Shown: one piece after another, positions 1-15,716 of the stretch
Numbering within the stretch: position 1 is the first letter of the stretch
Layout of the letters: every line of letters begins with the position of its first letter
Source of the DNA: Gonapodya prolifera JEL478
Lineage: Eukaryota; Monoblepharomycota; Monoblepharidomycetes; Monoblepharidales; Gonapodyaceae
Direction of reading: 5' to 3'
NCBI GenBank assembly: GCA_001574975.1
Contig: KQ965739.1
Span: 256,381-320,380, forward strand
DNA length: 64,000 nt
Notes under the pieces: generated by a model
What the model saw: the letters and a program-made list of their open reading frames with translations, nothing else
What the model was told of the DNA's origin: nothing
Database searches by the model: none
Translations under genes and position numbers: made by a program

Positions 1-2
1 TG

Positions 3-2794
<2,792 letters not shown>

Positions 2795-3225
2795 CTCGAA
2801 CAGAGATTTAGTCAAATTTTCATGGTCTGAGTGTGTTATGCTGGAATACTTGCGCCAAACTGAGAACAACTACAGAAAGCTGCAAGTTGCCTAGGACCCC
2901 ATCTGGTTTGTTGCGGAGAATCCGCATACATTCAGTTCGCCGACCATGGCATCTTTTGGCTCATGGACAAGTATGGATCGACTGCGTGAGTTTGTCTGGA
3001 TGCCGAAATGGGAGAAATCGGTTCCTCTGCCAATATTGTCATATGGAGACACGGAAGATACAAGCCCAGGAGAGGATAACGCGGAAATATTGCTCTACAC
3101 TTGGATTGCTCGGGACGGCCTCCTTTCTTTGCTTCAAACGTCTGTGGCAAACAACTCTCACCTCCGTTCCATGATTCTTTCGTCCACCCGCAATACCGAA
3201 AAAAGCTCCCGATTCCTTTCATGTA
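2795..3225. other. Intergenic spacer YAK1-CHD1
   Basis: 431 bases between two genes on the same strand. It would hold the YAK1 3' UTR and the CHD1 promoter. Short open frames here show no recognisable family. I see no repeat or RNA gene. Confidence 0.6.
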
Positions 3226-6200
3226 ATGTCGAACGTGACTGAGGATGATGATTTCAAGTTGCCTGATGACCGTTTTGATGTACAGCCGACCAGAATGGAT
3301 GGGAACATCCCTCACGATCACGTTTCTTCACCTGCGGGTTCCAACAGCGGTTCCGATTCTTCTTTCGAAGGTATGAGATCTTTTTCTCGAATCACGATGA
3401 AGCATATCCCTCTCAGACATTCGACAAACTCATCATAGCTGGCCACAACGTTGCGAGCAATCTCGGCGCTACGGCCGAACATCCGGATTCAGATTCTGAC
3501 TCCGATGCGTTTTCTTCCCCTTCTTCAGACGATGGAGTATCTTATTTACCTCCTCAACATCGATATGGAGCTCCGATGAGCAGGAATTCTGATGTGCCGG
3601 ATCATCTGACACGAGAATGGAATGGGGCGATGATGTTAGATACCATGAAACCTGCAAAGAAGATTCCAAAGGACCTTGAACCCGACATTTATGAGAACCC
3701 AGATCTGTATGGCCTCAGGCGGAGCGGTCGGAGCAGAGCAAATGCCACTCGCTATGAGGTATGTGCGTCGGTGAACGTGTGCTCCGGCTTTTTGGCTTGT
3801 CTCGTGTTGTCGTTACGAGGCAATGCCGAATTGAGACTTGACACGGTTTCAGGAAACTACACCCGATGACAGCGAGAGTGAGGATTTCCGCTCTCGCAAA
3901 CGGAAAGACGGCGCTTCTCGTCGAGTAGCAGGAAGCGGTGACTTCCGTAAACGTCGCAGAGGGGATGACAATGAAGATGGTGATGACGATGATGATGATA
4001 TGGGAAATGGTGGCTCAGACTCATTTGAAGGAAGCAGCGGATCAGACGATGGTTACGGTGGACGATCAAGGAGGAAGCGAGGTAAAGCGAAGCGACGTGG
4101 TGAGTCTCCCATGCCGCAATGATTGTAAGAGAGATAGAAGTGTTCGATTCCCGCATCATTCCCGCCAGTTCGCCGTTCCGCCGGCGTGGATGACGAGGAC
4201 GCCATCGCCACCTTGGATGGCCACCTTCGATTCTCGATGCGAGCTCGTCCACAAAAGAATTATAATGAACGAGCGATGGGTGAGGATGCAGGGTTGACCA
4301 GTTCGGACGAGGATGAAGGGAAGAAACGTAAAAGACTGACCCAAGAAGAAATGCTGACCGAGGAAGGTGAGGCAGTGGATAAAATCTTGGATTGGAAAGT
4401 AGAGAAGAAGAAAACAGGTGATTTTCGTGAGGCTTAATCGATATTTTTATGATTGGAACCACCTCTCGCTGGCCCCTAGCAGAATCCGGCGAAGATAACG
4501 GAGAAGAGGAAGACGATGACGATGAACAAGTCACTTACTTTCTCATCAAATGGGTTGGTCGGTCACACTTGCACAACACATGGGAGACACTGGAGAACCT
4601 GCGAGACCTCAAAGGGTTTCAACGGGTGAAAAACTTCATTAAGAAAAAGATTGAAGTGGATGCAGCAATTCGGGCAGACCCAACTGTTTCCAAAGAGGAG
4701 ATAGAGCAACTGGACATTCGTCTCGAAATGGAGCGCGAAATACTTGAGGATTACAAATCAGTCGATCGAGTTATTTCGTGGAGACAGCGGGCGGACGGTG
4801 GAATGGAGTATTACTGCAAATGGCGGCGCCTCGATTACGCTGAGTGCACATGGGAATCAGCGGAAGCTATATCGGCGACATGTCAAGGGGCCATTGATGC
4901 ATTTCTCAATCGGGAACAGAGCTTGACGGTGCCTTACCGGAGTATTTCGCACCGAAATATCAGGCTGCAATTTAAGGTCACTTTGGAGCAGCCCAGCTAC
5001 ATGGTCGGCGGAACTTTAAGGGACTATCAGTTGATGGGGGTTAACTGGGCGGTGAAGCTATGGCACCAGAATGAGAACGGAATTCTTGCGGACGAGATGG
5101 TAAGTTCCAGCCACAGTTGTGTTTGTTGGAAGCTGATGTTTCTTTCCGATTCAATCTAGGGTTTGGGAAAAACAGTTCAAACCATTTCTGTTCTCAACTA
5201 TTTGTTCCACGACGATCGGATTCGTCTTTATGGTCCCTTTTTGGTTGTCGTTCCACTTTCGACCATTGGGTCGTGGCAGCGCGAGTTCGCCCGTTGGGCC
5301 CCAGACATTAATTGCATCGTGTACACCGGAGACCCGCTGTCCCGTGAAATTATCCGGGAATATGAATTTTGCTTTTCGTCGGGGAAGGCAAAAGGGAAGC
5401 TGAAGTTTAACGTTTTGCTCACCACATACGAATTGGTGCTCAAAGATGAAGCAGTACTAAGAGGTGTTCAGTGGGCGTACTTAGCTGTTGATGAAGCTCA
5501 TCGACTGAAGAATCAAGAGTCTCAGTTACACGAAGCACTTTCGCGACTGTCTGTTGCGAACCGCTTGCTCATCACCGGAACGCCATTGCAGGTGTGTGAA
5601 GATGTAGTCCTCGTGTTCACGTGTCCGCTAAGTCTTGCCATCCATTGCAGAACAACGTTCAGGAGCTCGTGTCTCTCGTCAAATTTCTTATGCCAGCGAA
5701 AGCGGCGGAATTGGAGAGCATCAACGTCAGCATCAACGATGACTCGGACAATCAGCAGAGGATTCGAGAGTTCCACAAGTTGTTGACTCCTTATATGTGT
5801 CGACGACTGAAGAAGGATGTGGAGAAAGACTTGCCGAGCAAGACAGAGCGTATCCTACGCGTTGAGCTTGCACCGCTGCAAGTTAAGTATTATCGGAATA
5901 TACTGACTCGAAATTACAATGCACTTGTCAGTACAAGTGGGAGGCCAAGGTCGTTATTGAACATAGTAATGGAGGTTAGTGCTATCATTTTATGTCGTTA
6001 CCGGGACAAGTCAGCAACACAACGTTACCGTAGCTCAAGAAAACGAGTGACCACGCATACTTGATTGAAGGAGCGGATGACACATACACTGCTTTGAAAG
6101 AAGATCGTTTACGCGCTCTCGTAACAAACTCCGGAAAAATGGTGCTCCTGGATAAACTTTTAACTCGACTGAAGGAGGATGGGCATCGAGTTTTGATTTT

Positions 6201-9200
6201 CTCGCAACTGGTTATGATGCTCAATTTGCTCTCCGAATACATGTCGTTGAGGGGCTTTGCGTTTCAAAGGTTGGATGGAAGTATACCATCGGAAGCCAGA
6301 AAAAGGGCCATTGAAAGTTTCAATGCGTCCAATTCACCGGACTTCGCTTTTCTGTTGTCAACACGTGCTGGTGGTCTTGGCATCAATCTCGAGACTGCAG
6401 ACACGGTAATTCTGTTTGACTCGGACTGGAATCCACAGAATGATTTACAAGGTCAGTTCTCATTTAGCGTTTCGACGATCGTGTTTAATGTTCTGGATTC
6501 TGAAGCCATGGCTCGAGCTCACCGCATTGGGCAAACAAAACATGTGAACGTATATCGCTTCATTTCCAAGGATACGATTGAGGAAGACATTCTCGAGCGA
6601 GCTAAGCGGAAGATGGTGTTGGAGTTCGCCCTTATCAAGCAAATGGAGGCGAAGGGGAGTATGGCGCCTTCAAAGAAAACATCAGCATCGCAAACGGATC
6701 CTGACAAGTATTCAAAAGCAGAGCTTGAAGCCATTCTGAAGTTCGGAGCTCAAAACTTGTTCAAGGACACTGAGAACAACCAAGCGAAGCTTGATGAATT
6801 GAACTTGGATGATATCCTTGCACGAGCAGAGCATCACGAAACTACCACCGGGGAGGAAGATGAAGGGATGGAGTTTATGGAACAGTGGAAAGTTCAAGAT
6901 TTCGGAGTCACTCAGCTTGGATGGGACGACATCATTCCTGAAGAAGAGAGAAAACGCGCTCAAGAGGAACTTCGAAATGAGGAGGAGTTGCGCAGGATAA
7001 AACAGTCTTCGGAAACCGGTAGTCGATTGCAGAAGCCAGAGAATGCCGGTGCGTTGGCGAAGATGTACGCTGCAGATGCTGGAGATGGTCACAAACGTCA
7101 AAAGGCGAGAGCTGGATCCAAACGGGGAAAATCTGGTGGAGCGGTAGATGTCCTCACTCCGACGGATATCCGGGCACTCATTCGAGGTTTGATGAAGTTT
7201 GGAGATGCTCCCGAGAGATTTGATCGGGTTCTCGAAGAAGGGGACCTCGCAAGTAAACGGCGAGATGTGGTGGAAGATAATGCGCACAATCTCATTGCAG
7301 CTTGCCGTGAAGCAGTTAAGATCGCAGAAACGACGAAGCGATCTAAGGCTGAGGAATCTGTGGAAGATTTCGAGCAACATCCTGTCGCAGGCAAAAGGGG
7401 CTCGAAAATGACTTCGATTGAATTTGGCGGAGTGAACCCAATCAATGCAGGAAAATTAGTGACGCGCTTGGAAGATCTTGCGGTCTTACATGCACGCCTA
7501 CAAAAGAAGAACCTCGAAAACTTTCGACTTCCTGTCGACGTCAAAGGAGTTCAGTCTGGCTGGAATTGCCCGTGGGGGATCAAGGATGATTCAATGCTTC
7601 TCGTTGGCATTTATAAGTATGGCTACGGTAGCTGGGAGAAAATGCAAGAAGACCACACACTCGGGTTTGAATCGAAGTTTTTCTTGAACGACGACGACGA
7701 CGATGCCAAGAAAAAACCGCAATCGATTCATCTGGAGCGTCGTGCCGATACCCTCATTCGGGCGTGGAAGGCAGAGATACCATTTGATCGAGGTGAAGCG
7801 GGGGAGCGTAAATCATCCAAGGGCAAATCATTCAAAACCAAATTGGATGCCGTTGCGTCACGGAATGGCAAATCCTTGTCATCGGAAGGTACGACCAAGA
7901 AGAAACGACCAAGTAAAGCAGAAGAAGAATCTCTTCCGGGAAAGGTCCCAAAGGGCCGAGGCTCTGATGGTACGAAAGAGAGGAAGGAGAAATCTCGACC
8001 TGTTCAAGGTAGTTTTCGAAAATTAATTCCAGATGGCAAGAGGAAAAGGCTTGAGGACACTGCTGAAGGTGTTGAGAACCGAAAGAAGAGGAAAGATAGT
8101 GAGGGTAATAAGCGAGTAGGGGCGGCTAAGGAGGATGCTGAGAATGCAAAAGCTTCTTCAGGCCGGACGAGCAATGCTGGCGAAAGTACCACAAACAAGA
8201 AAGCCGACAACCTATCTCCATCTGAAAGGTCGCTGTACAAGGAGAAAATGCGTGGCGTTAGAACTCAACTCAAAGAATTTGCTGTCCCAGATCACATGAG
8301 CTCCAAGGCGAAGATGTCGTATCTTTGGCCTCGGTTGCGAGAGGTCGTCATTCATTTAGAACATGTCGTAAAGCAGTCTGGATCTGACGCTGCCAATTTG
8401 GAAGGTGGCCTCTGGGACTACGTCGCCTCTCACTGGGTTCTCTTGAACGTCGACGGTGTGAAAATGAAGGAATTCTACGGGAAATTGAAGAAGCGGATGG
8501 AGCCGGAATCGACGGCTGACGGAGCCACCAGCTCTCATTCATCCATCACGAGTGGGTTTGGTGTTTGCATATAACCCCTTCGATGTATTCTTAACTCTCT
8601 TCTGTGTTGTCTTAAGATGCGGGTTATCCAACGAAAGGAGAAGTGAAGGTGGAAGGCAAAGTCGCACAAAAGCCCGAAGGAAAAGGCTTTGAGCAAGGCG
8701 GGCACCAACGGAAACAAGATACTACCCAACTCCATGGTGACCCTCGGATCGATAAAAAAGGTGTGGCTACGATTGGAGACTCCGGCGCCCATCAGGAAGA
8801 CGAAAAGAACCTGGAACGTGATACGCTTCGGAAAGGTATTCGAGTATTGGATTTATTGCTCACTGGAATTCTTTGCTAATGTTTTTTATCGCAGCTGATC
8901 GCAGTGGCGATCGACACCGAAGAAGCCGAAGTAGGGACTATTCGCGAGGTAAATTTTGATATCTTTGCGATTCAGCGTTATGTATCGCTCATTGCGCTCA
9001 ACAAAGTAGATCGGGATCGTCGTCGCAGTAGGAGCCGAGGTGGGTGGTGCGGTGTGGTTATTCCAAGCACACTCGATGACCATTTGACAATCAGAGCACG
9101 ACCGTCCACGAAGTCGGGAACGAAGTCGCGATCGATTTCATCAACGCGAGGGAAGCCCTGGTCGTAAGCATAAAGACCACAGGTGGGACCGAGAAGGAGG

Positions 9201-9342
9201 CAGAGACTTTGGTGAAAAGGGAGACAGGGGTCGAGAGGATCGCAGGGACACTGATGACAGAAGAGATCACGAGAAGGACCTGAGAAGAGAAGACTCACGC
9301 GGTCACACCGGCGGAGTAAGAGAAGGTGGTCATTACCGATAA
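3226..9342 (+). CDS. CHD1: CHD1 chromodomain-helicase chromatin remodeller
   Basis: Thirteen exons join into 5361 nt (1786 aa): 3226-3370, 3439-3758, 3853-4099, 4169-4417, 4483-5099, 5160-5591, 5651-5974, 6034-6451, 6506-8560, 8617-8835, 8895-8948, 9007-9039 and 9095-9342. Domains in order: acidic N-terminus; chromodomain 1 (about 305-375, ending [16 protein letters not shown]); chromodomain 2 (about 410-460, [15 protein letters not shown]); SNF2 ATPase (from about 500, [20 protein letters not shown] is split by an intron; DEAH near 636); helicase C (about 830-935, ARAHRIGQ); SANT-SLIDE DNA-binding region (to about 1340); and the CHD1 C-terminal helical domain (about 1490-1580). CHD1 spaces nucleosomes in transcribed chromatin. 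The last four exons encode an unusual Arg/Asp/Ser/His-rich tail. The splice site at 8560 is the least certain. It converges with eIF3m. Confidence 0.95.
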
Positions 9343-9424
9343 TAGAAACCATACGCATGTCATATAAAGTCATATTTCAACTGTGTAGTCACGATTTGCA
9401 ATTTTGCATGGTACATTCTACGCA

Positions 9425-11058
9425 CTATACATTCGTCATCTGTTTTGCCTGCTGCAGTACAGTAGCGACATCTCCCAAATTTTTCCTCCAAATCTCCAAA
9501 TGGAGGCTAAGTGCCTTCCACTGTTGCAATTTGAACTCCCGATATGTGGTCCGGCGCACCTGTACAGATTTAGTAAGCTGGTCCATCTTCGCATCCAAAA
9601 GGTTGAGTCGGATTGCTGAAAAATCCATTGAAAATCATTTTCATGTCGCCCCATTCCAAAATTTGCCCCTCACCATCAATAACCCAAACTTCGACCTCGC
9701 TCTCGTTGATCTCCAATGCCTTCGCTATCGTTTTGTAGTCCACTTTTCCGGGAACATGACGCCCGGTAACAGTGATAAGGGTGAGAATTCGCATTTTCCG
9801 GATGTTGTCGTCATCCGAAAGCTCTGTATACTCAACGTCGTAAATTTTTGGAAATGAGAAACGGAAAATAAACTCACTATATTGACCCAACTCGGAGCTG
9901 TGATCTTTCGACCACTTCAGGTAGGCAGCTAAGTCGCCGTCAAGGAACACTTGTAACAGCTGACACATAGGATGGCTCTTCTGAATAGCGCGTACTGCCG
10001 GGAGAGCGTGCACTTCCTCGAAGTTGAACACCTCAGGGGCTCGAACAGCCATTGCAACACACTCAATTGCACGCTCTTGAACAGAGGCAGCAAAAGGCGG
10101 TTCGGTGTATGTCGAAATGAGTTTGATCGCGGATTCGTAAGCCTCTCGTCTATCCAATGACGTTGATTGTGACGTTTTTTTGCAGAAGTGGAAGGTACAC
10201 GTACCTCCCCGTTGGCTTTTCCTTGAATGTATCGCTCAACAATACATACAGCTGCCTTGTTTGTTCAAGCGACATTCCCCATTCCTGTACTAGTGAGTCA
10301 ATCGCAGCAATGTGGGAAGAAATAACGGACAGTTCATCATGGCGTGCCGCAACTTCAACGAGTCGCACAGTCACATCGAAGCGGAAGGGAGAATTAGGTA
10401 GGAGGGAGTTGTAAAGAGTAGCAAGACTGTGATTGGAAGTCAATATTAAAACTCGCTGCTTGTGTCGTGTCTTCAATTTTTTCAGGAGTGGCTCTACCCA
10501 ACAGACCAACTCGTGGCAGCAGGGTTGTAAACATACATTTTGAGTTTCGCCTGTCCTTTGGCGTGTTCACTCTCAGCAGTTGCTGTCGCTATGCTCTGAA
10601 CCACTTTGTTGTCCGCTGAAAGTTGGTTGGTGTCGGCGAGGATAGCAATAAGAAGTATGAAAGCTGGCTCCACATCTGAACAATCCAAGTTGACAGAAAC
10701 GATTTTCATTGTTTTTTCATAGGGATGAAGGTTCCCGGAATCGTCTGTCAGTGTGGGTTTTCACAACGAATTGATTGAACACACTCACCCTTCTCCGATG
10801 CTTTTCGCAACACATCCACCCGTCCAACGAGCAAAGAAGACACATCCTCCCATCGTTCATCTTCTGCGGCATCCCGAACGTTGTCCGCAAGAGATTCATC
10901 GTCTGCAAGACCTGCAACGAGCTTCGCAAGCTTGATCGCCTGGAGAGGGAAATTCCGAGACAATTTCAGGCGCGATCTTGGATAGTCTGGTCAAAACACA
11001 GTGTTCGCACTTGATATTTTCGTCCCTCAGGGGGAAACACTGCGCGGGTTGCTGCCAT
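9425..11058 (-). CDS. Eukaryotic translation initiation factor 3 subunit m (PCI domain)
   Basis: ATG at 11058 opens a short exon ending KYQ. A 50-60 base intron leads to AIKLAKLVAGL. Further exons carry the PCI-type helical repeats (NSPFRFDVTVRLVEVAARHDEL, ALPAVRAIQKSHPMCQLLQVFLDGDLAAYL) and the winged-helix end ([35 protein letters not shown]...). The last intron is clear: GATG|gtgagg...ttcag|CA restores VIDAIR, matching VIDAVR of eIF3m. The protein is then closed by an RTTYREFKLQQW helix. eIF3m is part of the PCI/MPN core of eIF3, which loads the 40S ribosome in the cytoplasm. The CSN7 and other PCI proteins are less good matches. The gene lies tail-to-tail with CHD1, 82 bases apart. Confidence 0.88.
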
Positions 11059-11139
11059 TAGTGGAAAAGAGAAAATGAAGCTACATCATTACTTCCTTTA
11101 CTTTACAAAAAGTCAGAACATGTTACCACCAGTTACACC

Positions 11140-13849
11140 TCAATGTACAATCGAAACAAGCTTTTCCCACTCAATCATGTCTTTCAATCCTCCAGATATC
11201 CCAATTTCCAACGCGACTTGGCTCATCACCTCACCCTCGAACAACCCCGAGCTCCCCACCCTCGCCATAGCCATTCGCCTCCGCAACCACAAAGCGTGTC
11301 GAAACATTCCTAAAATTGTCGCGCCAGCCTTCCCTGGGCCTATCAAGCCCGCGCGCAGGTGAGAAACGAAAACGTAGAAATCAATTGCGGCCGAGATTCG
11401 GTCTCGACAAGGGCGACATATTGGTTCCCACGGCGCAGACTCGGTGGAAGGCTGCGTGCTAGTTTGTGGAGTGGAGAGGAGCCGCATTCTGAAATGACAG
11501 TCGCGAGTAGCATTGCACGACGGGCACTTGGCACGTGGCACCTGATCAAGTTGCGAGTTTTGCGAGTTTGTCGATCCACCGAGAGTTCCTACGGACTGTT
11601 GTGCTGGGGACTGTCGAGCTTCCTGGTTGAATGGTGTGATTTCCAAGGAGGCTTTGACGACATGCTCCAACAACTTTTTGCGGAACGTCGAGGCCGCACC
11701 CGATCCGGCGGTGAATTTGAATATCGTGCCACTCGATGCAGCGTAGCTGAGTCCATAGTGGAGGCACGGTTCCACATCCTCCACAAGACACCGTTTGAGA
11801 AACTTGGTCGAGTGATTCAGAATGGGGTCGTAAGGAAGACTTGAAGATCCGACCGTCTGTTTAATATGCTCTTGGAACTCGGTGAAAATGATCCCGTCGA
11901 TGAAATGCACGTTGCCAGCATCCGCTGCCACGGGGAAGTCCAACCTGTTGCGCATCCCGACGGACGCGATAATGGCGGCTGATCCCAAACTCGTCCTGCG
12001 AGGGTTCGACATTCGCCGAGGAGACGCTATGGGCGACACTGTGACTGAACCGCTGCGCTTTCGTGCCCCCTCCAGCGCGTGGAGGCAGCGCTTCATTTCG
12101 TGCAGTTCTTCCTCCCTTCCGGCGCACTTGCGGACCATGTCCTTGAGCTGCCCCGAAAGATCGCGATTCGTCACTTCGAGCTCCTCGCGCATTTTGGCTT
12201 CCTCGATGACCATTCTGTTGGCTTGGTCGAACAGCTGTGCGGTCAGCTCTTCAATCTCCTGTTCCAGTATGTCTTTCGCAAGCTGCACCTGCTCTCGATC
12301 TGTTTCAACCTCGCCGAGTTGCGTCGTTGTAGATGCAAGATCTTGTTGGAGGTCTTTGACGGTGTCGTTGAGGCGATCGATCTCAAGCATGTGCGTTCGG
12401 CAGTTGGGGCAGTTTTGCGCACTGACAGTGCCTCGCTGTCCCGGCGTCCATGATTGATAAGGCGCGGAGGATGCTGGGTGTTTCGCCAGCGCTTGCGACG
12501 ACGGGGGACCTGTGACGGCACGGGACTCCATTCTCGGTCCCGTGTGATCAGCCAAATCCCCTGCTTCATTGTCGCCAACGTCTGAAGCACTTGCAGGAGC
12601 TGTAGCGCGCGCAGACTTTGGTTTTTGGTGTGTCGAAGAGGAGGTGCTCTGATACTGCCTTTTTTCAGAACCAAGACCACCTCCTTTCATTTGCGACTTG
12701 TCCAGGTCGTTCTCCGTGTCCTTTTTAGCGAGCTGCGCATCTCCGTTGTTTTTCGCAATGTGCGCAAGCGGTGCGTCCTCATCTTCCTCCGACGTGGATT
12801 CGGCTTCGAAGGCCATCTCCACCTCCCCCTCCGGGTTCAGTCGCGGAAGATTACACAGCAACGCCGGCACACCCGGGCGGAGCCGCGCGACGTCGAGAAT
12901 GTTGCCCACGGACGCCTGGGCCTGCTTGAGGTAGTTCCAAGCGAGCCGGATGCGCTCAGACGATTGGACGTCGTTGTATTGTTTGGAGTCGAGGCGGCTT
13001 CCGTGGCCGCCGCCCGCGCCCCTCTCCTCGCTACTACCACTACCGCGGAGGTTGGAACCTCCGGCCGTGGACGAACCGGTCTGGTCTCGACCGGGTGCAA
13101 GAATGCGATCCTCAAACACCGCGCCAGGTCGGTTGGAGGCAGTAGCGTTACCGCCCTGTGTAGGACTACTGTGTGCCCCTGCAGTTCCTTGATGTGTTCC
13201 TGCAGCCCCACCCGGTCTCCCATTGTCACCTTGAGCGGACATGGCCAGGACTTTGCCGAGAAACAGAATCGCCTCCTTGGTGGCAAAGTCGAGCCGGTGC
13301 AGCTTGACGCGCATGATGTCGATCACTGCGTTCTTTCGAGCGAGCTGGTCGGTGTGGAGGGCCTTGAGGGAGGTTACTTTCTCGTCGTGCGCCTAACATG
13401 GAAGTAGGTTGGTACAGCCATCTCGCAGCGCGTCGCGTTAGCTCTTCTCAGAGCGTGGTAGCCATGCAACATGCCTTGCTATCACCCTCCTTCTCTGCAA
13501 GCGTGAGCTTCAGGCTCGTTATCGTGGCGTGGGCCTCGACGACAAGCGTGGCCAGCTGGTCCGTGGTGAGCGCACGCAGCTTGTCCAGGTCGGGGGGACC
13601 CGCGTCCGTCAAGCATGCTCCAGGGTCCGCGGGGGGTTGTGATTGGAGTTGGAGCGGGGAGGGGGAGGGGAGGGGAGGAGCACCGGGGAGCTGTTTGGCG
13701 CTCACCCCGACCAGATCCCCGACCGAGCGGCTGACCGAAAGCCCGCCGCCCGCGGCGTGAGGGGATGATGGCAGCGGAGGTAGAGTTTCTGTTGCGGAGC
13801 GGTCGGAGAGAGAGAGAGCCGGGGTTGACTTTGAAAGTCTGTCTGCCAT
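11140..13849 (-). CDS. SEC2: Sec2/Rabin8-type guanine nucleotide exchange factor for a Rab8/Sec4 GTPase
   Basis: Start ATG at 13849 (MADRLSKSTPAL). One intron near 13393-13480 joins LAEKEG to AHDEKVTSLKALH. About 870 residues. A low-complexity N-terminus is followed by a long coiled coil with the Sec2 signature (ILEQEIEELTAQLFDQANRMV), the asymmetric helix pair that opens the Rab nucleotide pocket. The C-terminus has the conserved Rabin/Sec2 block: FLKRCLVEDVEPCL, paired cysteines CPSC..C and ICRPCRDRI, and DFYVFVSHLRAGL. In yeast Sec2 activates Sec4 for exocytosis; in flagellates Rabin8 activates Rab8 for ciliary membrane delivery. The divergent neighbour is a flagellar gene, so a ciliary role is possible, but that is inference only. 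Confidence 0.88.
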
Positions 13850-14060
13850 GCGGAGCGGGTGCAGGCACAGCGGCGCGACGCCGGGGCGAGTCGAGTGTTG
13901 CGGCGTGGGATGCCTGCGTTGCGGGCGGAATGGGAGCGAGTGGAGCCCTTGGTGGGAACACCGGGTGCGCTGGGAAGTGTGGCGCGGCACGTGTCCGCAG
14001 CGATCATCACAACTCTCCATCTTCGCTCTCCGTTTTCCAAGATTCAATCAAGCAAAAGCG
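13850..14060. promoter_or_regulatory. Shared upstream region of SEC2 and RSPH3
   Basis: 211 bases separate the two divergent start codons, so both promoters must lie here or overlap the 5' UTRs. The segment is GC-rich. I recognise no specific X-box or TATA element. Confidence 0.4.
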
Positions 14061-15716
14061 ATGATGGCCACCCAGCCTGCGCCAACCGGCGGGTCCAAAA
14101 CAATGCTCGAGCATGCCCAGCAGCAGGGGGGAGCGGGCCCGCCGGACGCCGCCGCAAAGTTCTCGTTCGCATCTGAGCCGAGAGCAGTCAAGTCCGGTTC
14201 CGTAAAAGAGGGAGGGACAGAGACGCCTAGTAAGAGCAAGTACAGGGACCCCAGGACACTGATGCAGCAGCAGTTTGGTGGGGCGGGGCAGCAAGTGCAG
14301 CAGCAGAAAGCACCGTGCGTTGACAGCGTTTCTGCCGGTTTTGTGGGGGCGCTGTATGACAGGAGATGAGAGTGAAGAGGTCTTATTTTGATTTCATCAT
14401 TTCATGGCTGCGAAATTCGGGAATGTCGATACATTGCTTGCGTGCATTGGTACCACTCAAACATCGAACAGTCCTACCAACATCATGTTCGACCGACGAG
14501 TCTACCGCGGCAACACGTACGCCTCGCCCGTCTTGCCTCTGGTGAGTCCTCACCGCTCAACCTCTCCTGGTGTCACTTCACGCCGTCCGTCCACTCGTCT
14601 CACCCCCCACCCTCCCCCCTTCGTCAGCACGCCCAACCAGACCCCGTCGAAATCCACCGCCAATCCGAAGCCCGCCGCCGCGCCAAAGCCCGTCGCCGCG
14701 CCGAACTCCAACGTCGCGTTCGTACCCCCGATCCCGTTCAAGGGCGCAGGCACGCGGACGTGCAGACGGACCTGTACCTGGAGGAACTATCCGACAAGGT
14801 CCCCGAGTCGCACGCGGGCACGCAGACGGACGCGTTTCTGGACAGATCACCGACACCCATGTATGTTCCGGCAAAGAGCGGGGTGGATAAGGATACGCAG
14901 ATCGAGGATGGGGAGCTGTTTGATTTCGATTTCGAGGTGGCCCCCGTGGTGGAGGTTATGGTAGGCAAGACCCTGGAGCAGGCGTTGGCCGAGGTGATGG
15001 AGGAGGATGAGTTGGAGACGTTGAGGAAGAGACAGGTGAGTCGGCCCCCCCTCCGAGGTTTTGCGTGTGCGTGCTCCTTCAGGCAGACGTCACTGACAAT
15101 CCTGCCGTCTCGTCTCTCGTCTCCAGGCCGAGTTCGAACAACGCCGCAACGCCGAACTGGCAGAAGTCCAAAGGCTCGAGGAAGCCGAACGTCGCCGCAC
15201 CGAAGAAAAGGTACGTATCCAAAGTCCACACGTCACATGACTTGCGGATACTCATACCCATGATTCTTCTCATGACACTACGACTCTACCCTTTCCCCCC
15301 CCTTCCCACAGGACCGCCGCCTCGCCGAAACTCTCCGCCTCCACCACCAAAAATCCGTCGCGGCCGCCAAGATCGCCGCCCGCTCGTTCGCCACGTCCTA
15401 CCTGCACGACCTTGTCCCCGTCGCCCTGCGCCGGCTTGAGGACGAAGGATTCTTCTACGACCCGGTCGAGAGAGAAGTGGAGAGGTTCTTCTTGCCGTGG
15501 CTTACGGATAAAGTCGAGGGGAGGAGGATGAGAGAGGTGGGCGCGAGAGTGGTGGTTGATGGTACGTTGAGTCGTTTTGTGCGGTGCCGGGGTTGAGTGT
15601 GTGGTGGATTGTTAATCGTGATTGACTGTTTCGCATAATCGATAGACATCATTATGAACGCGCTTCGCAAGCTGCATGGACGCGCGGCACCTGCACCTTC
15701 ACCCACTGCTTCGTAG
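14061..15716 (+). CDS. RSPH3: Radial spoke head protein 3 (flagellar axoneme)
   Basis: ATG at 14061. The first exon ends QQQKA near 14310. A long intron then leads to the family hallmark NIMFDRRVYRGNTYA (about 14480-14540). Later exons carry DVQTDLYLEELSD, GTQTDAFLDR, DKDTQIEDGELFDFD, VGKTLEQALAEVMEEDELETLR, then AEVQRLEEAERR and finally FYDPVEREVERFFLPWL. The last exon, 15646-15716, encodes DDIIMNALRKLHG and a Pro/Ala tail. RSPH3 is the A-kinase-anchoring stalk component of radial spokes. It occurs only in organisms with motile 9+2 flagella, so this gene is the main evidence for a zoosporic fungus. Its last intron and exon are part of a degenerate tandem repeat running downstream. Confidence 0.95.
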
